The notes: generated by a model not told the origin, from the letters alone. DNA of 64,000 nucleotides from Candidatus Saccharibacteria bacterium CG_4_10_14_0_2_um_filter_52_9 (GCA_903970515.1 CAJCJA010000022.1:62001-126000), one strand, 5' to 3'. Counted from the stretch's first letter, positions 26,207 through 34,495 are shown. Translations and numbers: made by a program.

Positions 26207-26596
26207 ATGAACGAATTGGATCGAGCGAAGTACATCTCCTTTGGCACGTATCGTCGGGACGGGACCCTGGTGTCGACCCCGACGTGGGTGGCGCCGTTTC
26301 GAGATGGATACGTGTTCACGACGGACCTTGGCTCATGGAAGGCCAAGCGCCTGTCTCACGATCAGCGCGTCGTGGTGACTCCTTGCAACATTCGCGGGCG
26401 CACGTTGCCGGGCGCATCGACTTTCCAGGGTCATGGTGAATTGATTGAAGGTGCCGCAGCCATCGATGCGGCGCGCATAGTTCGCCGTAAGTATCGAGTC
26501 ATGTGGCTTTTGACGATCTCGTCGCGGCAGCTGCTGCAGACGATTAAGCGAAAGCCTACGGTCCCTGACTGTGCCATATATTTCGTCGTCGAATAA
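26207..26596 (+). CDS. PPOX-class, putatively F420-dependent, oxidoreductase
   Basis: A 129-residue split-barrel flavoprotein. The N-terminus FGTYRRDGTLVSTPTWVAP and then WKAKRLSHDQRVVVTPCN match the pyridoxamine-phosphate-oxidase-like group in which many actinobacterial members use F420 (the Rv2061-like branch). It probably reduces or oxidises a small organic substrate. ATG at 26207 follows GAGGGG; the frame extends back through the tRNA, so that extension is rejected. It could be co-transcribed with the tRNA because the gap is so short. Cofactor choice is inferred from family. Confidence 0.82.
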   Translation: MNELDRAKYISFGTYRRDGTLVSTPTWVAPFRDGYVFTTDLGSWKAKRLSHDQRVVVTPCNIRGRTLPGASTFQGHGELIEGAAAIDAARIVRRKYRVMWLLTISSRQLLQTIKRKPTVPDCAIYFVVE

Positions 26597-26827
26597 GACC
26601 GCGTTCATGGACGATGGTGATAATCGACGAGACGAGTGCTCGCCTTTCGATCTGCGGTGATTGTTGCGCGATGTCGTTAACTTTGCACGCCCTAATTCAT
26701 CCAATAATCGACTCGTGATTGTTCGACGTTCCGCTGCAATCGCTTGAGAGGAAAGTCGGACGTAAGGTCTATAAGGTGCAAGAAGGACGCTGTCGTTCCT
26801 CAGCCGTCTAAGAACTTGAGACTACGC

Positions 26828-27739
26828 ATGCCACTTCGACGAAAGACGCTGCTCTACGCCATTGTCTCGGTTTCTCTCGTCGCTACGTCGGTCGGGAGTC
26901 TCATAGTGTTTCAATCTGATGCCACGTCTGACGCCGCGGCGGCGAGCACTGCAAGTGGCTTCTACCTCGACATTGGCGCCTCCGCATCACTGGGCATGCA
27001 GCCTGACGGTGTTGTGAAACACAACGGGCGTCGGACCGACACTGGCTACTCCAACGATCTCGTCAACATTGAAGCGACGAAAGGTGTGTCGCTTGATCTC
27101 GTCGAAGTGGGTTGCCCTGGTGAGACGATTCAATCAATGTTGAGTAGTGGCGACGCGTGCTACACATTGCCTGAGCGTCAGCTTCTTCGAGCCACCACAT
27201 TTCTCAGCGAGAACGCCGACCAGCCTGGTCTCGTCACGATTGATCTCGGTTTCAATAACGTGCGAGAGTGTCTCCTGCCGACGTTGGTCAACGAGACGTG
27301 TGCAGCGCAAGGCATCAATCTCGTCCGTAAAGATCTACCGTTGGTGCTTGACGACCTTCGAAAATCGGCGGGCTCGCAGGTCGATTTTGTTGGACTCGAG
27401 TACAGCGATCCATATCTGGGGCGCTATCTCAAGGGTTCTGATGGAAAATTGGACGCGAGCGAGTCGCTTCAAGTGATCACGCAATTGAATGCAGTTCTAA
27501 ATACCGTGTATACCAAAGCCGGCATTCCGATTGCGAACGTGCCAGGCGCCTACAAAATGGACAACGAGTCGCCGACGCTCTTGAAGGGAGTTGGTCTCGT
27601 GCCGACGAACGTCGCCGAAGCGTGCACGTGGAGTTGGTTTTGCACGGGCTACCCGTACGGTCCAGATGATCACCCGAATAACGCGGGCTATGAAGTCATT
27701 GCGCAGGCAATCGCTGCAGCGTTACCGCCAACAATATGA
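26828..27739 (+). CDS. Secreted SGNH-type hydrolase, paralogue A
   Basis: A 303-residue exported protein. ATG at 26828 opens a signal peptide (RRKTLLYAIVSVSLVATSVG); the frame runs 28 residues further upstream without a good start. The mature part has an SGNH-like layout: block I YLDIGASASLGMQP with the Ser, a GFNN motif fitting block III Asn, and DDHPNNAGY with the C-terminal Asp-His pair. Four or more Cys may form disulfides. Lipases, acyl esterases and glycan deacetylases share this fold. A clear paralogue (about 40-45% identical by eye) lies 5 kb away on the other strand, at the far side of the biosynthetic operon, suggesting both act on that pathway's product or on the envelope. Confidence 0.78.
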   Translation: MPLRRKTLLYAIVSVSLVATSVGSLIVFQSDATSDAAAASTASGFYLDIGASASLGMQPDGVVKHNGRRTDTGYSNDLVNIEATKGVSLDLVEVGCPGETIQSMLSSGDACYTLPERQLLRATTFLSENADQPGLVTIDLGFNNVRECLLPTLVNETCAAQGINLVRKDLPLVLDDLRKSAGSQVDFVGLEYSDPYLGRYLKGSDGKLDASESLQVITQLNAVLNTVYTKAGIPIANVPGAYKMDNESPTLLKGVGLVPTNVAEACTWSWFCTGYPYGPDDHPNNAGYEVIAQAIAAALPPTI

Positions 27740-27759
27740 TGCTGATTCGACTTCGATCT

Positions 27760-27780
27760 GTCCGATGAGGACGGTCGGAC
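27760..27780 (+). terminator. Hairpin after SGNH hydrolase A
   Basis: GTCCGA (27760-27765) pairs with TCGGAC (27775-27780) around a 9-nt loop, 20 nt after the stop. There is no U-tract, so termination is only a possibility. Confidence 0.35.
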
Positions 27781-27812
27781 TCGTTGCGCTGAACGAATTC
27801 ATATCAAATGTG

Positions 27813-27828
27813 TAGGCAATATTGCCTA
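27813..27828. promoter_or_regulatory. Perfect 16-bp palindrome upstream of the ComA-like operon
   Basis: TAGGCAAT followed directly by ATTGCCTA, with no spacer, about 180 bp before the first gene of the operon. It has the form of a site for a dimeric repressor such as TetR, LacI or GntR type, none of which is encoded nearby. The surrounding 27790-27930 is markedly AT-rich for this genome and likely holds the operon promoter. Confidence 0.45.
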
Positions 27829-27993
27829 GTGCCGCGTCGACTCAAGACTTTGTCACGCAGTTGTCATCAAACTCACAACCTTTTCTAAGTCATCTCTAGA
27901 CACTTTCAATGGCAACACCTTTAGGTTCAATGCAACGAGCCTTGCGCTGACGAAGTGTCAGCGACCCTTCGCTCCGCAGATTGGTGGAAGCGC

Positions 27994-28797
27994 ATGGAAC
28001 TTCGTCTCACGGATCTCGAACTCCCAGATCGAAGTGCGAAGCCTCGCGCGACGGGCGTCACCATGGTGATCGACACTGGAGTACCAACACGCTATTTTGC
28101 TGATTTGATTGGTTGTTCGTCCGACTACGTCGATTTCGTGAAGTTCGGTTGGGGAACGTCCGTCGTGTCGCCCGGCCTCACTGAGAAGATCTCGTTGCTC
28201 CGGAGTGCGAACGTCGACTTTTACTTCGGCGGAACTCTCTTCGAGAAGTACATCTTGCAAGATCGTTTCGATCAATTTCGCGAGATGTGCCGTCACTTTG
28301 GTTGCACCCACGTGGAAGTATCCAACGGAACCATCGACCTCGCGGATGACGAGAAATCTAAGTACGTCAATGAACTCAGTAACGACTTCATCGTGATCTC
28401 CGAGGTGGGATCGAAGAATCAAATGAAGTCGGAGAACATGGCGCCAAATAAATGGATCAACTACATCAATGACGACCTTTCCGCGGGAGCCACCCTGGTG
28501 ACGCTCGAAACTCGAGAGAGTGGCCACGGGGGCATTTGTCGACCCAACGGCGAACTGCGTTTTGGCCTGGTCGAGGAGATTCTGACGAGTGGCATCGACA
28601 CTTCGTCGCTCTTGTTCGAAGCACCTTCAATGGAATTACAAAGCTATTTCGTTCGTCGCGTCGGATCCAACGTCAATCTGGGCAACATCGCACCGACCGA
28701 CGTCATTGGCCTCGAGACGATTCGCTTAGGACTTCGCAGTGAGACCCTTCACGAATTTGAGCCCGTGGATGTGGCGAGTCCTTTCACTCGAAAATGA
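27994..28797 (+). CDS. Phosphosulfolactate synthase (ComA)-like enzyme
   Basis: A 267-residue TIM-barrel protein aligning along its full length with ComA, which adds sulfite to phosphoenolpyruvate to give (R)-phosphosulfolactate, the first step of one coenzyme M route. Visible landmarks: VTMVIDTG (22-29), VKFGWGTS (49-56), GGTLFE (79-84), EVSNGTID (108-115), SEVGSK (136-141), ETRESGHG (172-179), FEAP (208-211), NVNLGNIAPTDVIGLETIRLG (226-246). ATG at 27994 follows GGTGGAAG and gives the family N-terminus; GTG at 27955 is the longer alternative. It is the first of four same-strand genes with tight spacing. No ComB, ComC or ComDE is visible. Exact substrates in this pathway are inferred. Confidence 0.85.
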   Translation: MELRLTDLELPDRSAKPRATGVTMVIDTGVPTRYFADLIGCSSDYVDFVKFGWGTSVVSPGLTEKISLLRSANVDFYFGGTLFEKYILQDRFDQFREMCRHFGCTHVEVSNGTIDLADDEKSKYVNELSNDFIVISEVGSKNQMKSENMAPNKWINYINDDLSAGATLVTLETRESGHGGICRPNGELRFGLVEEILTSGIDTSSLLFEAPSMELQSYFVRRVGSNVNLGNIAPTDVIGLETIRLGLRSETLHEFEPVDVASPFTRK

Positions 28798-29207
28798 GAG
28801 AGAGTCGCGACGTTTTTCATTTGGCGATTCCCGCGTTCGATTTGGTGTCGACCGTTGATTTCTACGTTGATGGGCTCGGTTGCAAACTGGCGCGGCGCTA
28901 TGACGATCGAGTCACCTTTGACTTCTTTGGAGACCAACTCGTGTGCCACCTTTCGCCGGCCCCCGCGCTCGCGACCCCGATGGAAGAGATCCCCATGTAT
29001 CCGCGCCACTTTGGCGTGACGTTTCGAGAAGGTGCCGATTTTGACGCACTCCACCGGTTGTGCGTGCAACGAAAGCTGCCAATGTACGCCGATGTCTCGA
29101 CTCGCTTCGACGGTCTGGTCGAAGTTCACCGTACGTTCGTCGTTTGCGATCCTTCCTCGAATCTTCTTGAGTTCAAGCACTACGCGGACTCTCGAATGAT
29201 GTACTGA
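28794..29207 (+). CDS. VOC-fold metalloprotein, extradiol-dioxygenase-like
   Basis: A 137-residue vicinal-oxygen-chelate protein of the group annotated as predicted extradiol dioxygenases (COG3565-like): FHLAIPAFDL with metal ligand H9, FYVDGLGC, RHFGVTF with H72, then FVVCDPSSNLLEFKHY with E126. These three residues are the usual metal ligands. VOC enzymes run dioxygenation, isomerisation or lyase chemistry on metal-chelated substrates. The ATG overlaps the ComA-like gene's TGA, so the two proteins are made together and probably act on successive intermediates. The reaction is unknown. Confidence 0.82.
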   Translation: MRESRDVFHLAIPAFDLVSTVDFYVDGLGCKLARRYDDRVTFDFFGDQLVCHLSPAPALATPMEEIPMYPRHFGVTFREGADFDALHRLCVQRKLPMYADVSTRFDGLVEVHRTFVVCDPSSNLLEFKHYADSRMMY

Positions 29208-29217
29208 GTGGGTATTC

Positions 29218-30768
29218 GTGTCCGAGGGAATATTTGAGCTCGGAGAGAACCCTCTCCGATCGTTGATTTTGCGCCAGTCAGGTGCGAGGGCAACGTCGCC
29301 GTATCTTCTTTCCGCCCGCGATGATCGAACCCTGGCGTATGAGGAATTGGACGCTGAAGCGTCGCCGTTGTGTGCGGCCCTTCAAACATGGGGAGTGTCT
29401 CGCGGCGATCGATTCGGTCTCATCGTCTCGGATCCAATCACCTCAGCGCAGTGCTTGTTGACCATGATGTCGATGGGACTGTGGGTCGCGCCTCTTGATC
29501 CCACGATCACCTACGTTGACGCGCGTCAGGCGGACGTACAGGCAACTACCCTCGGGCTTCGTACCGTCGCGGCAGATCGGAACGCGCCATTGGGCGCTGA
29601 GGTTTCGTGGCTGGACATTGGCGAGCTCGGAGCCTGGCCACCACGGACGAATACATTGATCAGAACGTCGGACCCCCAGGGGGGCCTCATTCTTGCGTCG
29701 TCGGGAACCACGGGAAGTCCCAAGGTCATGGAGCTCTCGATTCACCAGTTGCTCGAGGCGGCAAGATTGGTTGCGGGCCATAACGGACTCACCCCGTCGG
29801 ATCGTGGGTTCAATCCGCTCCCACTGTGGCACGTCAATGCGATTGTGGTGGGTCTCCTGTCGTCGCTCGTCAGTGGGTCGTCACTCGTCCTCGACAATCG
29901 TTTTCATCGCACCAATTTCTGGTCCACGATTGAGCGATGCGACGTCACGTGGATCAATGCGGTGCCCGCGATTATTGCGCGCCTTTCCGACGTCGCTCCC
30001 AACGAAGCGATCCCACGGGGAATTCGGTTCATTCGATCAGCGTCCGCGCCGCTCGCACTCGCGCAACTCGCCCGTTTTGAAGAGGCCACGGGTATTGCCG
30101 TCATCGAGTCGTACGGGATGACTGAAGCGGCGAGTCAGATCTGTGCCAGTCCACTCAACGGTCCCAGAAAGTCTGGTTCGGTGGGCCGACCAATAGGTGT
30201 TGAACTGCGGATTGGCGCGTTTGATCAGGAGAGGTCGCTGACGCCGGTAGGCAACCACGTCGTTGGACAAGTGGAAATTAGGGGGCCCTCCGTCATCGAC
30301 CACTACGTGGCGATGGGCTATGAGGACCGGTTCGACGAGGAAAAATGGCTCCGCACCGGCGACCTGGGATACGTCGATGAGGATGGTTACGTGTTCCTGG
30401 TCGGGCGCACCGATGACGTCATCAACCGGGGAGGCGAGAAGATAATGCCTCGAGAACTCGAGGAGGCGGCGATGAAGGTCGACGGCGTCTTGAGTGCTGC
30501 CGTCGTCGCTCGCGAGCATGACGTCTACGGTCAGGTACCTGATCTCTTCGTTCAACTTCGTGGCGTGACGTCAACCACGTCACTCGAGCAGCTCACGATC
30601 TTGACGAAGGAACTTCACGACGTGCTCGTTAATTCCTTCTCGCGCACCCGACGACCACTCGCGATCAACGTCATTGAGAAGATGCCCTCGAACGCCACCG
30701 GGAAGATCCACAAAAGATTGCTCGTCACCGACCAGGTGAGCACGATCTATACATTGCCGGTCTCATGA
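29218..30768 (+). CDS. Acyl-CoA synthetase / AMP-forming ligase
   Basis: A 516-residue ANL-superfamily adenylating enzyme. The P-loop is ASSGTTGSPKV (about 160-170), the A5 motif YGMTEAAS, the adenylate motif TGDLGYVDEDGY, hinge GRTDDVINRGGEKI and the C-terminal catalytic Lys in PSNATGKIHK. All residues for adenylation are present. It activates a carboxylate as acyl-AMP and then usually forms a CoA thioester; the substrate could be a fatty acid or the sulfonated carboxylate itself. GTG at 29218 lies 10 nt after the VOC gene. No carrier-protein domain is fused. The following acyltransferase would be a natural user of its product. Confidence 0.88.
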   Translation: MSEGIFELGENPLRSLILRQSGARATSPYLLSARDDRTLAYEELDAEASPLCAALQTWGVSRGDRFGLIVSDPITSAQCLLTMMSMGLWVAPLDPTITYVDARQADVQATTLGLRTVAADRNAPLGAEVSWLDIGELGAWPPRTNTLIRTSDPQGGLILASSGTTGSPKVMELSIHQLLEAARLVAGHNGLTPSDRGFNPLPLWHVNAIVVGLLSSLVSGSSLVLDNRFHRTNFWSTIERCDVTWINAVPAIIARLSDVAPNEAIPRGIRFIRSASAPLALAQLARFEEATGIAVIESYGMTEAASQICASPLNGPRKSGSVGRPIGVELRIGAFDQERSLTPVGNHVVGQVEIRGPSVIDHYVAMGYEDRFDEEKWLRTGDLGYVDEDGYVFLVGRTDDVINRGGEKIMPRELEEAAMKVDGVLSAAVVAREHDVYGQVPDLFVQLRGVTSTTSLEQLTILTKELHDVLVNSFSRTRRPLAINVIEKMPSNATGKIHKRLLVTDQVSTIYTLPVS

Positions 30769-30794
30769 CGCGCGCGGACGCGATTGGATACGAG

Positions 30795-30815
30795 GCGTCG
30801 CTGGAAAAGCGACGC
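30795..30815 (+). promoter_or_regulatory. Intercistronic hairpin at the acyltransferase ribosome site
   Basis: GCGTCGCT (30795-30802) and AGCGACGC (30808-30815) pair perfectly around the loop GGAAA. The only Shine-Dalgarno-like run, GGAAAAG, lies in this loop and arm, 5 nt before the ATG at 30821. The stem could limit translation of the acyltransferase or mark a processing site. Confidence 0.5.
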
Positions 30816-30820
30816 GGCTG

Positions 30821-32053
30821 ATGGGAGACGCGACATCCACGCCACTACGAGGAACTCGAAAGCGCCTCGAACATATTGACGCAATGCGACCCGTCAAACA
30901 GGCGGCCGTCATCTCCACGCACACGCTCGTTTTCTTCGCGCCACTGGCGACGAGTTCGGCGGTTGTTGGCGTCATCATGCTCACGCGTTTCTCTCGGGAC
31001 GCCTTTCTCTTCGTGTCGGCCTGCATGCTTACGTACAGTTATCGCGACGTTGGGAGTTTCCACCTCCGCTCCTATTTCAAGCGCCGATTCATGTCGGTGG
31101 GCGTTCCGTACCTCGCGTGGACGGTCATCTATTTTTTCTATACGTCGCTAGTCACCACGAACACGTTCCCCTTCTATTCGTTCGTTCGGGTCAAAGTGTT
31201 CAGCCTCTCGGGCTTGCACTACTTCTTCCATCTCTTGCTCACCGGGTACTACCACCTCTATTACCTGATCGTGATCATGGAGTTCTATGTGCTGTTCCCA
31301 CTGCTGCTCAAACTCGTGCGCAAATACTCCTCGTGGCATTGGTTATTCATATTGATCGCACTCGTCTGGCAGATTGCCTATGGGGCGTTGTTAGATTCAC
31401 GTCATCTCTTCATTCACCTTTCGGGTGTGCAACAGACGCGATTCATCTTCTCCTACCCGATTTATCTGGTGGGCGGCGTCATCGTCGCGCTTCACCTCGA
31501 CGACATCCACCAATGGATTGTCCAGCACGCTCGTCTCATCGTCGCGCTGACCGTCGTATTCGGTGTCGGGGCCGAAATCCTCAGCTTCCTTGGTCGTTAC
31601 TCGTGGATGCCCCTGTACCTCCAAACGGGAACCTTCGTCTTTTCGCCGACGGTGGTGCCGTTTGATATTTCAGCGATCCTGTGCGTGTATTTGCTCGGCG
31701 TTTTCCTCGTTTCGAAGAATCGAAGTGTTCGCACTCGCGCCGCCGTCCAGTCAGGCTCGGATAATTCCTATGGCGTCTACTTGTCCCAGATGTTGTGGAT
31801 TCCGATCCTGCTTCGATTCCGTGAACACTTCCACCCCCATCTCATCTGGGAACTTCAGGTGCCCATCGCGCTCATACTCGTCTACTCACTTGGCTTTGTC
31901 TTCACGGCTGTCATTGCGCGCACCCCACTCGCGTCCGTCGTAACGGGTCGAACTCGCGCGACGTGGGCGTCATTGCTTCCCCGTCGTCACGACACCCCCG
32001 ACCAACTTCGCGGCGACGCGGGCGATGGTCCGTTCGATGTGGTTTACGAATGA
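30821..32053 (+). CDS. Membrane acyltransferase (Acyltransferase-3 family)
   Basis: A 410-residue integral membrane protein with about ten helices. The opening RKRLEHIDAMRPVKQAAVISTHT shows the Arg/His region of family 3 acyltransferases (OafA, NodX, IcaC type), which transfer acyl groups from CoA or another donor to sugars or other hydroxyl groups at the membrane. AYFKRRFMSVGVPYLAW-like sequence (YFKRRFMSVGVPYLAW) after helix 2 is also characteristic. It ends the operon started by the ComA-like gene and lies 52 bp after the ligase. It probably couples the activated acyl group to an acceptor or exports the product. The acceptor is unknown. A hairpin occludes the ribosome site. Confidence 0.85.
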   Translation: MGDATSTPLRGTRKRLEHIDAMRPVKQAAVISTHTLVFFAPLATSSAVVGVIMLTRFSRDAFLFVSACMLTYSYRDVGSFHLRSYFKRRFMSVGVPYLAWTVIYFFYTSLVTTNTFPFYSFVRVKVFSLSGLHYFFHLLLTGYYHLYYLIVIMEFYVLFPLLLKLVRKYSSWHWLFILIALVWQIAYGALLDSRHLFIHLSGVQQTRFIFSYPIYLVGGVIVALHLDDIHQWIVQHARLIVALTVVFGVGAEILSFLGRYSWMPLYLQTGTFVFSPTVVPFDISAILCVYLLGVFLVSKNRSVRTRAAVQSGSDNSYGVYLSQMLWIPILLRFREHFHPHLIWELQVPIALILVYSLGFVFTAVIARTPLASVVTGRTRATWASLLPRRHDTPDQLRGDAGDGPFDVVYE

Positions 32054-32066
32054 CGAAGGGACGGCG

Positions 32067-32657
32067 TCAGGGGAGAGCGACGGGCAGCGCGAGTTCCCAT
32101 CGACTGCAGTTCGACACGCCACCCCAGTGCCATTCCTCTAAGGGTGTGCCCGTGACGTACGCATCCATCGCTCGGATGGTACCCCCGTGGGTGACGACGA
32201 GTAACCGCGCGGAGTCGTAGGTCTCGACGGTTTCCCTTACGAATAGGCGAGTGCGATCGTAGAGTTCGCGAAGCGACTCGCCATTTTCTGGACGCGCATG
32301 CTCATCGATCACGCGCGTGCCTGCGATGCCGGTCAGGAGGGGCGTCAGGGTGCTCAAAGGTCGTGATTCGGCCTCGCCAAAGGAACGTTCGCGCAGCAGT
32401 GGCGTCGTGAGAATTGTGCCGCCAAGGACCCCAACGAGGATTGACGCGGTCTCGATGCAACGCGTCAGGTCGCTCGACAAGACGGCGTCATAGCGTTGGT
32501 CGCGTAATTCACTGGCAAGCTCGAGAGCTTGTTCCCGCCCCTGTTCAGTCAGGCGGGACGTGTCGTTCTGGCCCTGTATGAGTCCTAGCGCGTTCCACGT
32601 GCTTTCACCGTGGCGCACCACCGTCCAGTTCGCATGCTCGGTGCGCTTCGAAGCCAC
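32067..32657 (-). CDS. Histidine phosphatase (phosphoglycerate-mutase-like)
   Basis: A 196-residue branch-1 histidine phosphatase. VVRHGESTWN carries the catalytic His, DLTRCIETA the second Arg, RERSFGEAE the acid and VTHGGTIRA the second His. Broad-specificity members (GpmB, CobC, Rv2419c-like) remove phosphate from small metabolites. It lies next to the ComA-like operon but on the opposite strand, converging on the acyltransferase gene with 13 bp between. ComA produces a phosphorylated product that needs a phosphatase (ComB in methanogens is unrelated in sequence), so involvement is conceivable but unsupported. GTG start, apparently leaderless. Confidence 0.88.
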   Translation of the reverse strand: MASKRTEHANWTVVRHGESTWNALGLIQGQNDTSRLTEQGREQALELASELRDQRYDAVLSSDLTRCIETASILVGVLGGTILTTPLLRERSFGEAESRPLSTLTPLLTGIAGTRVIDEHARPENGESLRELYDRTRLFVRETVETYDSARLLVVTHGGTIRAMDAYVTGTPLEEWHWGGVSNCSRWELALPVALP

Positions 32658-32663
32658 CCGCTA

Positions 32664-32669
32664 AGAGTA
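32664..32669 (-). promoter_or_regulatory. Leaderless -10 box (TACTCT) for the histidine phosphatase
   Basis: On the minus strand TACTCT is followed by 6 nt and GTG at 32657, with no ribosome site. Confidence 0.5.
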
Positions 32670-32714
32670 ATGGTCTTGTGCGCTTGACTCGAGGGACCTG
32701 TCGTTACCTCGTTG

Positions 32715-33632
32715 TTACGACAGTGGCGGAAGGACGGCTTCTATTGCACCGGCAATGGCGAGGTAACCGGCATCATTCGGATGAACATTCGGACCGTAGG
32801 GAGCCAGCGCGCACATCCAGGTCAACTCGCACACTTCGAGGGACCTCACCTTCGTCGCAACATTCTTTTGCACTTTCGCGGAGTTGGTGTCGTTGAGGGA
32901 GAATGCGGCGGCGACGTCGGCGATCGGAACGTGCAGTGACGAATACACGTTGTGCAATATCTGATTGAGCTGCCTTACCATCGAAAGGCTCGCATTCGCA
33001 ATCTTCGGACCACTACCGCCTTCGAGCGAGTCGGCGAGATAGGGATCGTCGTGATTGAGACCGACGAAGATGACATTCGGTCCCGCGACGGCCTTTAGCG
33101 AAGTGACAATTGATGTCAGTTGATTGCTCACGACCATCGTCTGCTGATTGAGGCAAATTGGAAACGTCGACAAGTGGGCGAGGCACGCCTTCACGTTGTT
33201 GAACCCTAGGTCAATGGTCACCAATCCTGACTCGTCTTGATGAGCCTTAAGGAAGTCAATGGCTTCGTTGAGCTGGCTGTCGGGGGACGAGTAACAGGAA
33301 TCGTCGCCGTAGAGCATTGTTGTCGTCGTCTCGCCCGGGCAGCCAATCTCGTGCAAATCCAACGAGACGCCCAACGTTGTTTCATCGGCGACGATGTCGT
33401 TGGTGTAGCCATCATCGGTGCGCTCGCCATTGGGAACACTCGCGGTGGGCTGGACGCCTACGGATTCCGAACCCCCAATGGCGAGGTAAAACCCCGACGA
33501 AAAGGTTGACGCGGAAGCAATTGAAGAGAAGGAGGAGAGGGCGCCAACGAGCGTGATTGCGCACAAGAGGGCAGTCGCGCCGCGAAAGAGCGCACGGCGC
33601 CGCGCGCGAACTAGCGCAATCTTCATTGTCAT
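32715..33632 (-). CDS. Secreted SGNH-type hydrolase, paralogue B
   Basis: A 305-residue exported protein, paralogous to the protein encoded at 26828-27739: YLAIGGSESVGVQP, then EIGCPGETTTTML, LVTIDLGFNNVKACL and NVHPNDAGY line up with its motifs in order and spacing. The Ser, Asn and Asp/His positions of the SGNH fold are retained, although the block I residues read GGSES instead of GASAS. ATG at 33632 begins a signal peptide and follows GGGGAA; the frame extends 22 residues upstream. It reads toward the operon from the right while paralogue A lies on its left, in opposite orientation. It is probably an envelope-active esterase. Confidence 0.78.
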   Translation of the reverse strand: MTMKIALVRARRRALFRGATALLCAITLVGALSSFSSIASASTFSSGFYLAIGGSESVGVQPTASVPNGERTDDGYTNDIVADETTLGVSLDLHEIGCPGETTTTMLYGDDSCYSSPDSQLNEAIDFLKAHQDESGLVTIDLGFNNVKACLAHLSTFPICLNQQTMVVSNQLTSIVTSLKAVAGPNVIFVGLNHDDPYLADSLEGGSGPKIANASLSMVRQLNQILHNVYSSLHVPIADVAAAFSLNDTNSAKVQKNVATKVRSLEVCELTWMCALAPYGPNVHPNDAGYLAIAGAIEAVLPPLS

Positions 33633-34006
33633 TTGCGAAATTCCCCTATGTACAACAACGCGCTCCCAAGCAGGACGTCGCTGCGTCGCCAAACCCATTT
33701 TTCCATCGAAGTAGTCGATGAGAACTAAGAGTGAAGCAACCGCGAGTTTAGTCGAACTTCGTAGGTTTCGGGCGAGGGTACTGCGTGCGAGATATGTCCT
33801 CTTCGCCTCGACGGCTCACTCGTTGCACCAGCATTGCGAAGTTAATGCGGCAGCAGGCGGTGACATATTGTCACTCGGACGTTTTTCCATGCGCGGTCGA
33901 ACTCTCGACACTGTGACGACGTTTTCGAATTACTCCTCGACGAAGTGCACGTGACGTATTTTATTTACACAGCAGAAACAGCGCACTTTCGTCTACCCTT
34001 CAATTC
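33633..34006. other. Intergenic region with a GTGACA-TAT-TGTCAC inverted repeat
   Basis: About 370 bp between divergent genes, with no credible gene. It holds a perfect inverted repeat at 33860-33874 (6-nt arms, 3-nt spacer) and an AT-rich stretch at 33950-33985. Before the phosphoribosyltransferase start, TACCCT at 33994-33999 lies 7 nt from ATG, a possible leaderless -10. Nothing else stands out. Confidence 0.4.
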
Positions 34007-34495
34007 ATGAGTCAGCGTGAAATCATGACGTATGAGGATTTTGGACGTGCCACGAGGGAACTCGCGCAACGAATCTGTGACTCGGGATTCGCGCCCGACA
34101 TCGTGCTTTCAATCGCCCGAGGCGGATTTTTCTTGGGTGCGGGTCTCGGGTACGCCCTTGGTGTGAAGAACGCCTTCATGATGAGTGTCGAGTACTACAC
34201 CGGAATCGATGAACGTCTCGAGATGCCAATCGTGCTGCCGCCGGTGCCCAACAAAATTGACTTATCGGGAGCCATCGTCCTCGTCGCTGATGACGTTGCC
34301 GATTCGGGCCACACGTTAAAGATGGTGATGGATTTCTGCGCTGAATCGGTGCGCGACGTCCGCTCAGTGGTCTTGTACGAAAAACCCCAGTCGGTCATCA
34401 CGCCGGATTACTCGTGGAAGAAGACCGATCAATGGATCGATTTCCCATGGTCCAGTGAGGGTCCGGTGACTGCTAACGCTGCGCTGGCGCATTGA
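34007..34495 (+). CDS. Purine phosphoribosyltransferase-like protein (Gpt type)
   Basis: A 162-residue type I phosphoribosyltransferase. The PRPP loop is VLVADDVADSGHTL (about 90-103) and SIARGGFFLG supplies the pyrophosphate loop. Overall layout resembles xanthine-guanine or hypoxanthine phosphoribosyltransferases, which convert free purine bases to nucleotides. The next gene on the strand is guanine deaminase, which yields xanthine, so a xanthine or guanine salvage role is a good inference. No ribosome site precedes ATG, consistent with leaderless initiation. Confidence 0.83.
   Translation: MSQREIMTYEDFGRATRELAQRICDSGFAPDIVLSIARGGFFLGAGLGYALGVKNAFMMSVEYYTGIDERLEMPIVLPPVPNKIDLSGAIVLVADDVADSGHTLKMVMDFCAESVRDVRSVVLYEKPQSVITPDYSWKKTDQWIDFPWSSEGPVTANAALAH

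Noticed and set aside
33718-33954. A 78-residue plus-strand frame before the phosphoribosyltransferase
   Set aside because: No ribosome site, no family resemblance, and it crosses the inverted repeat; probably chance.
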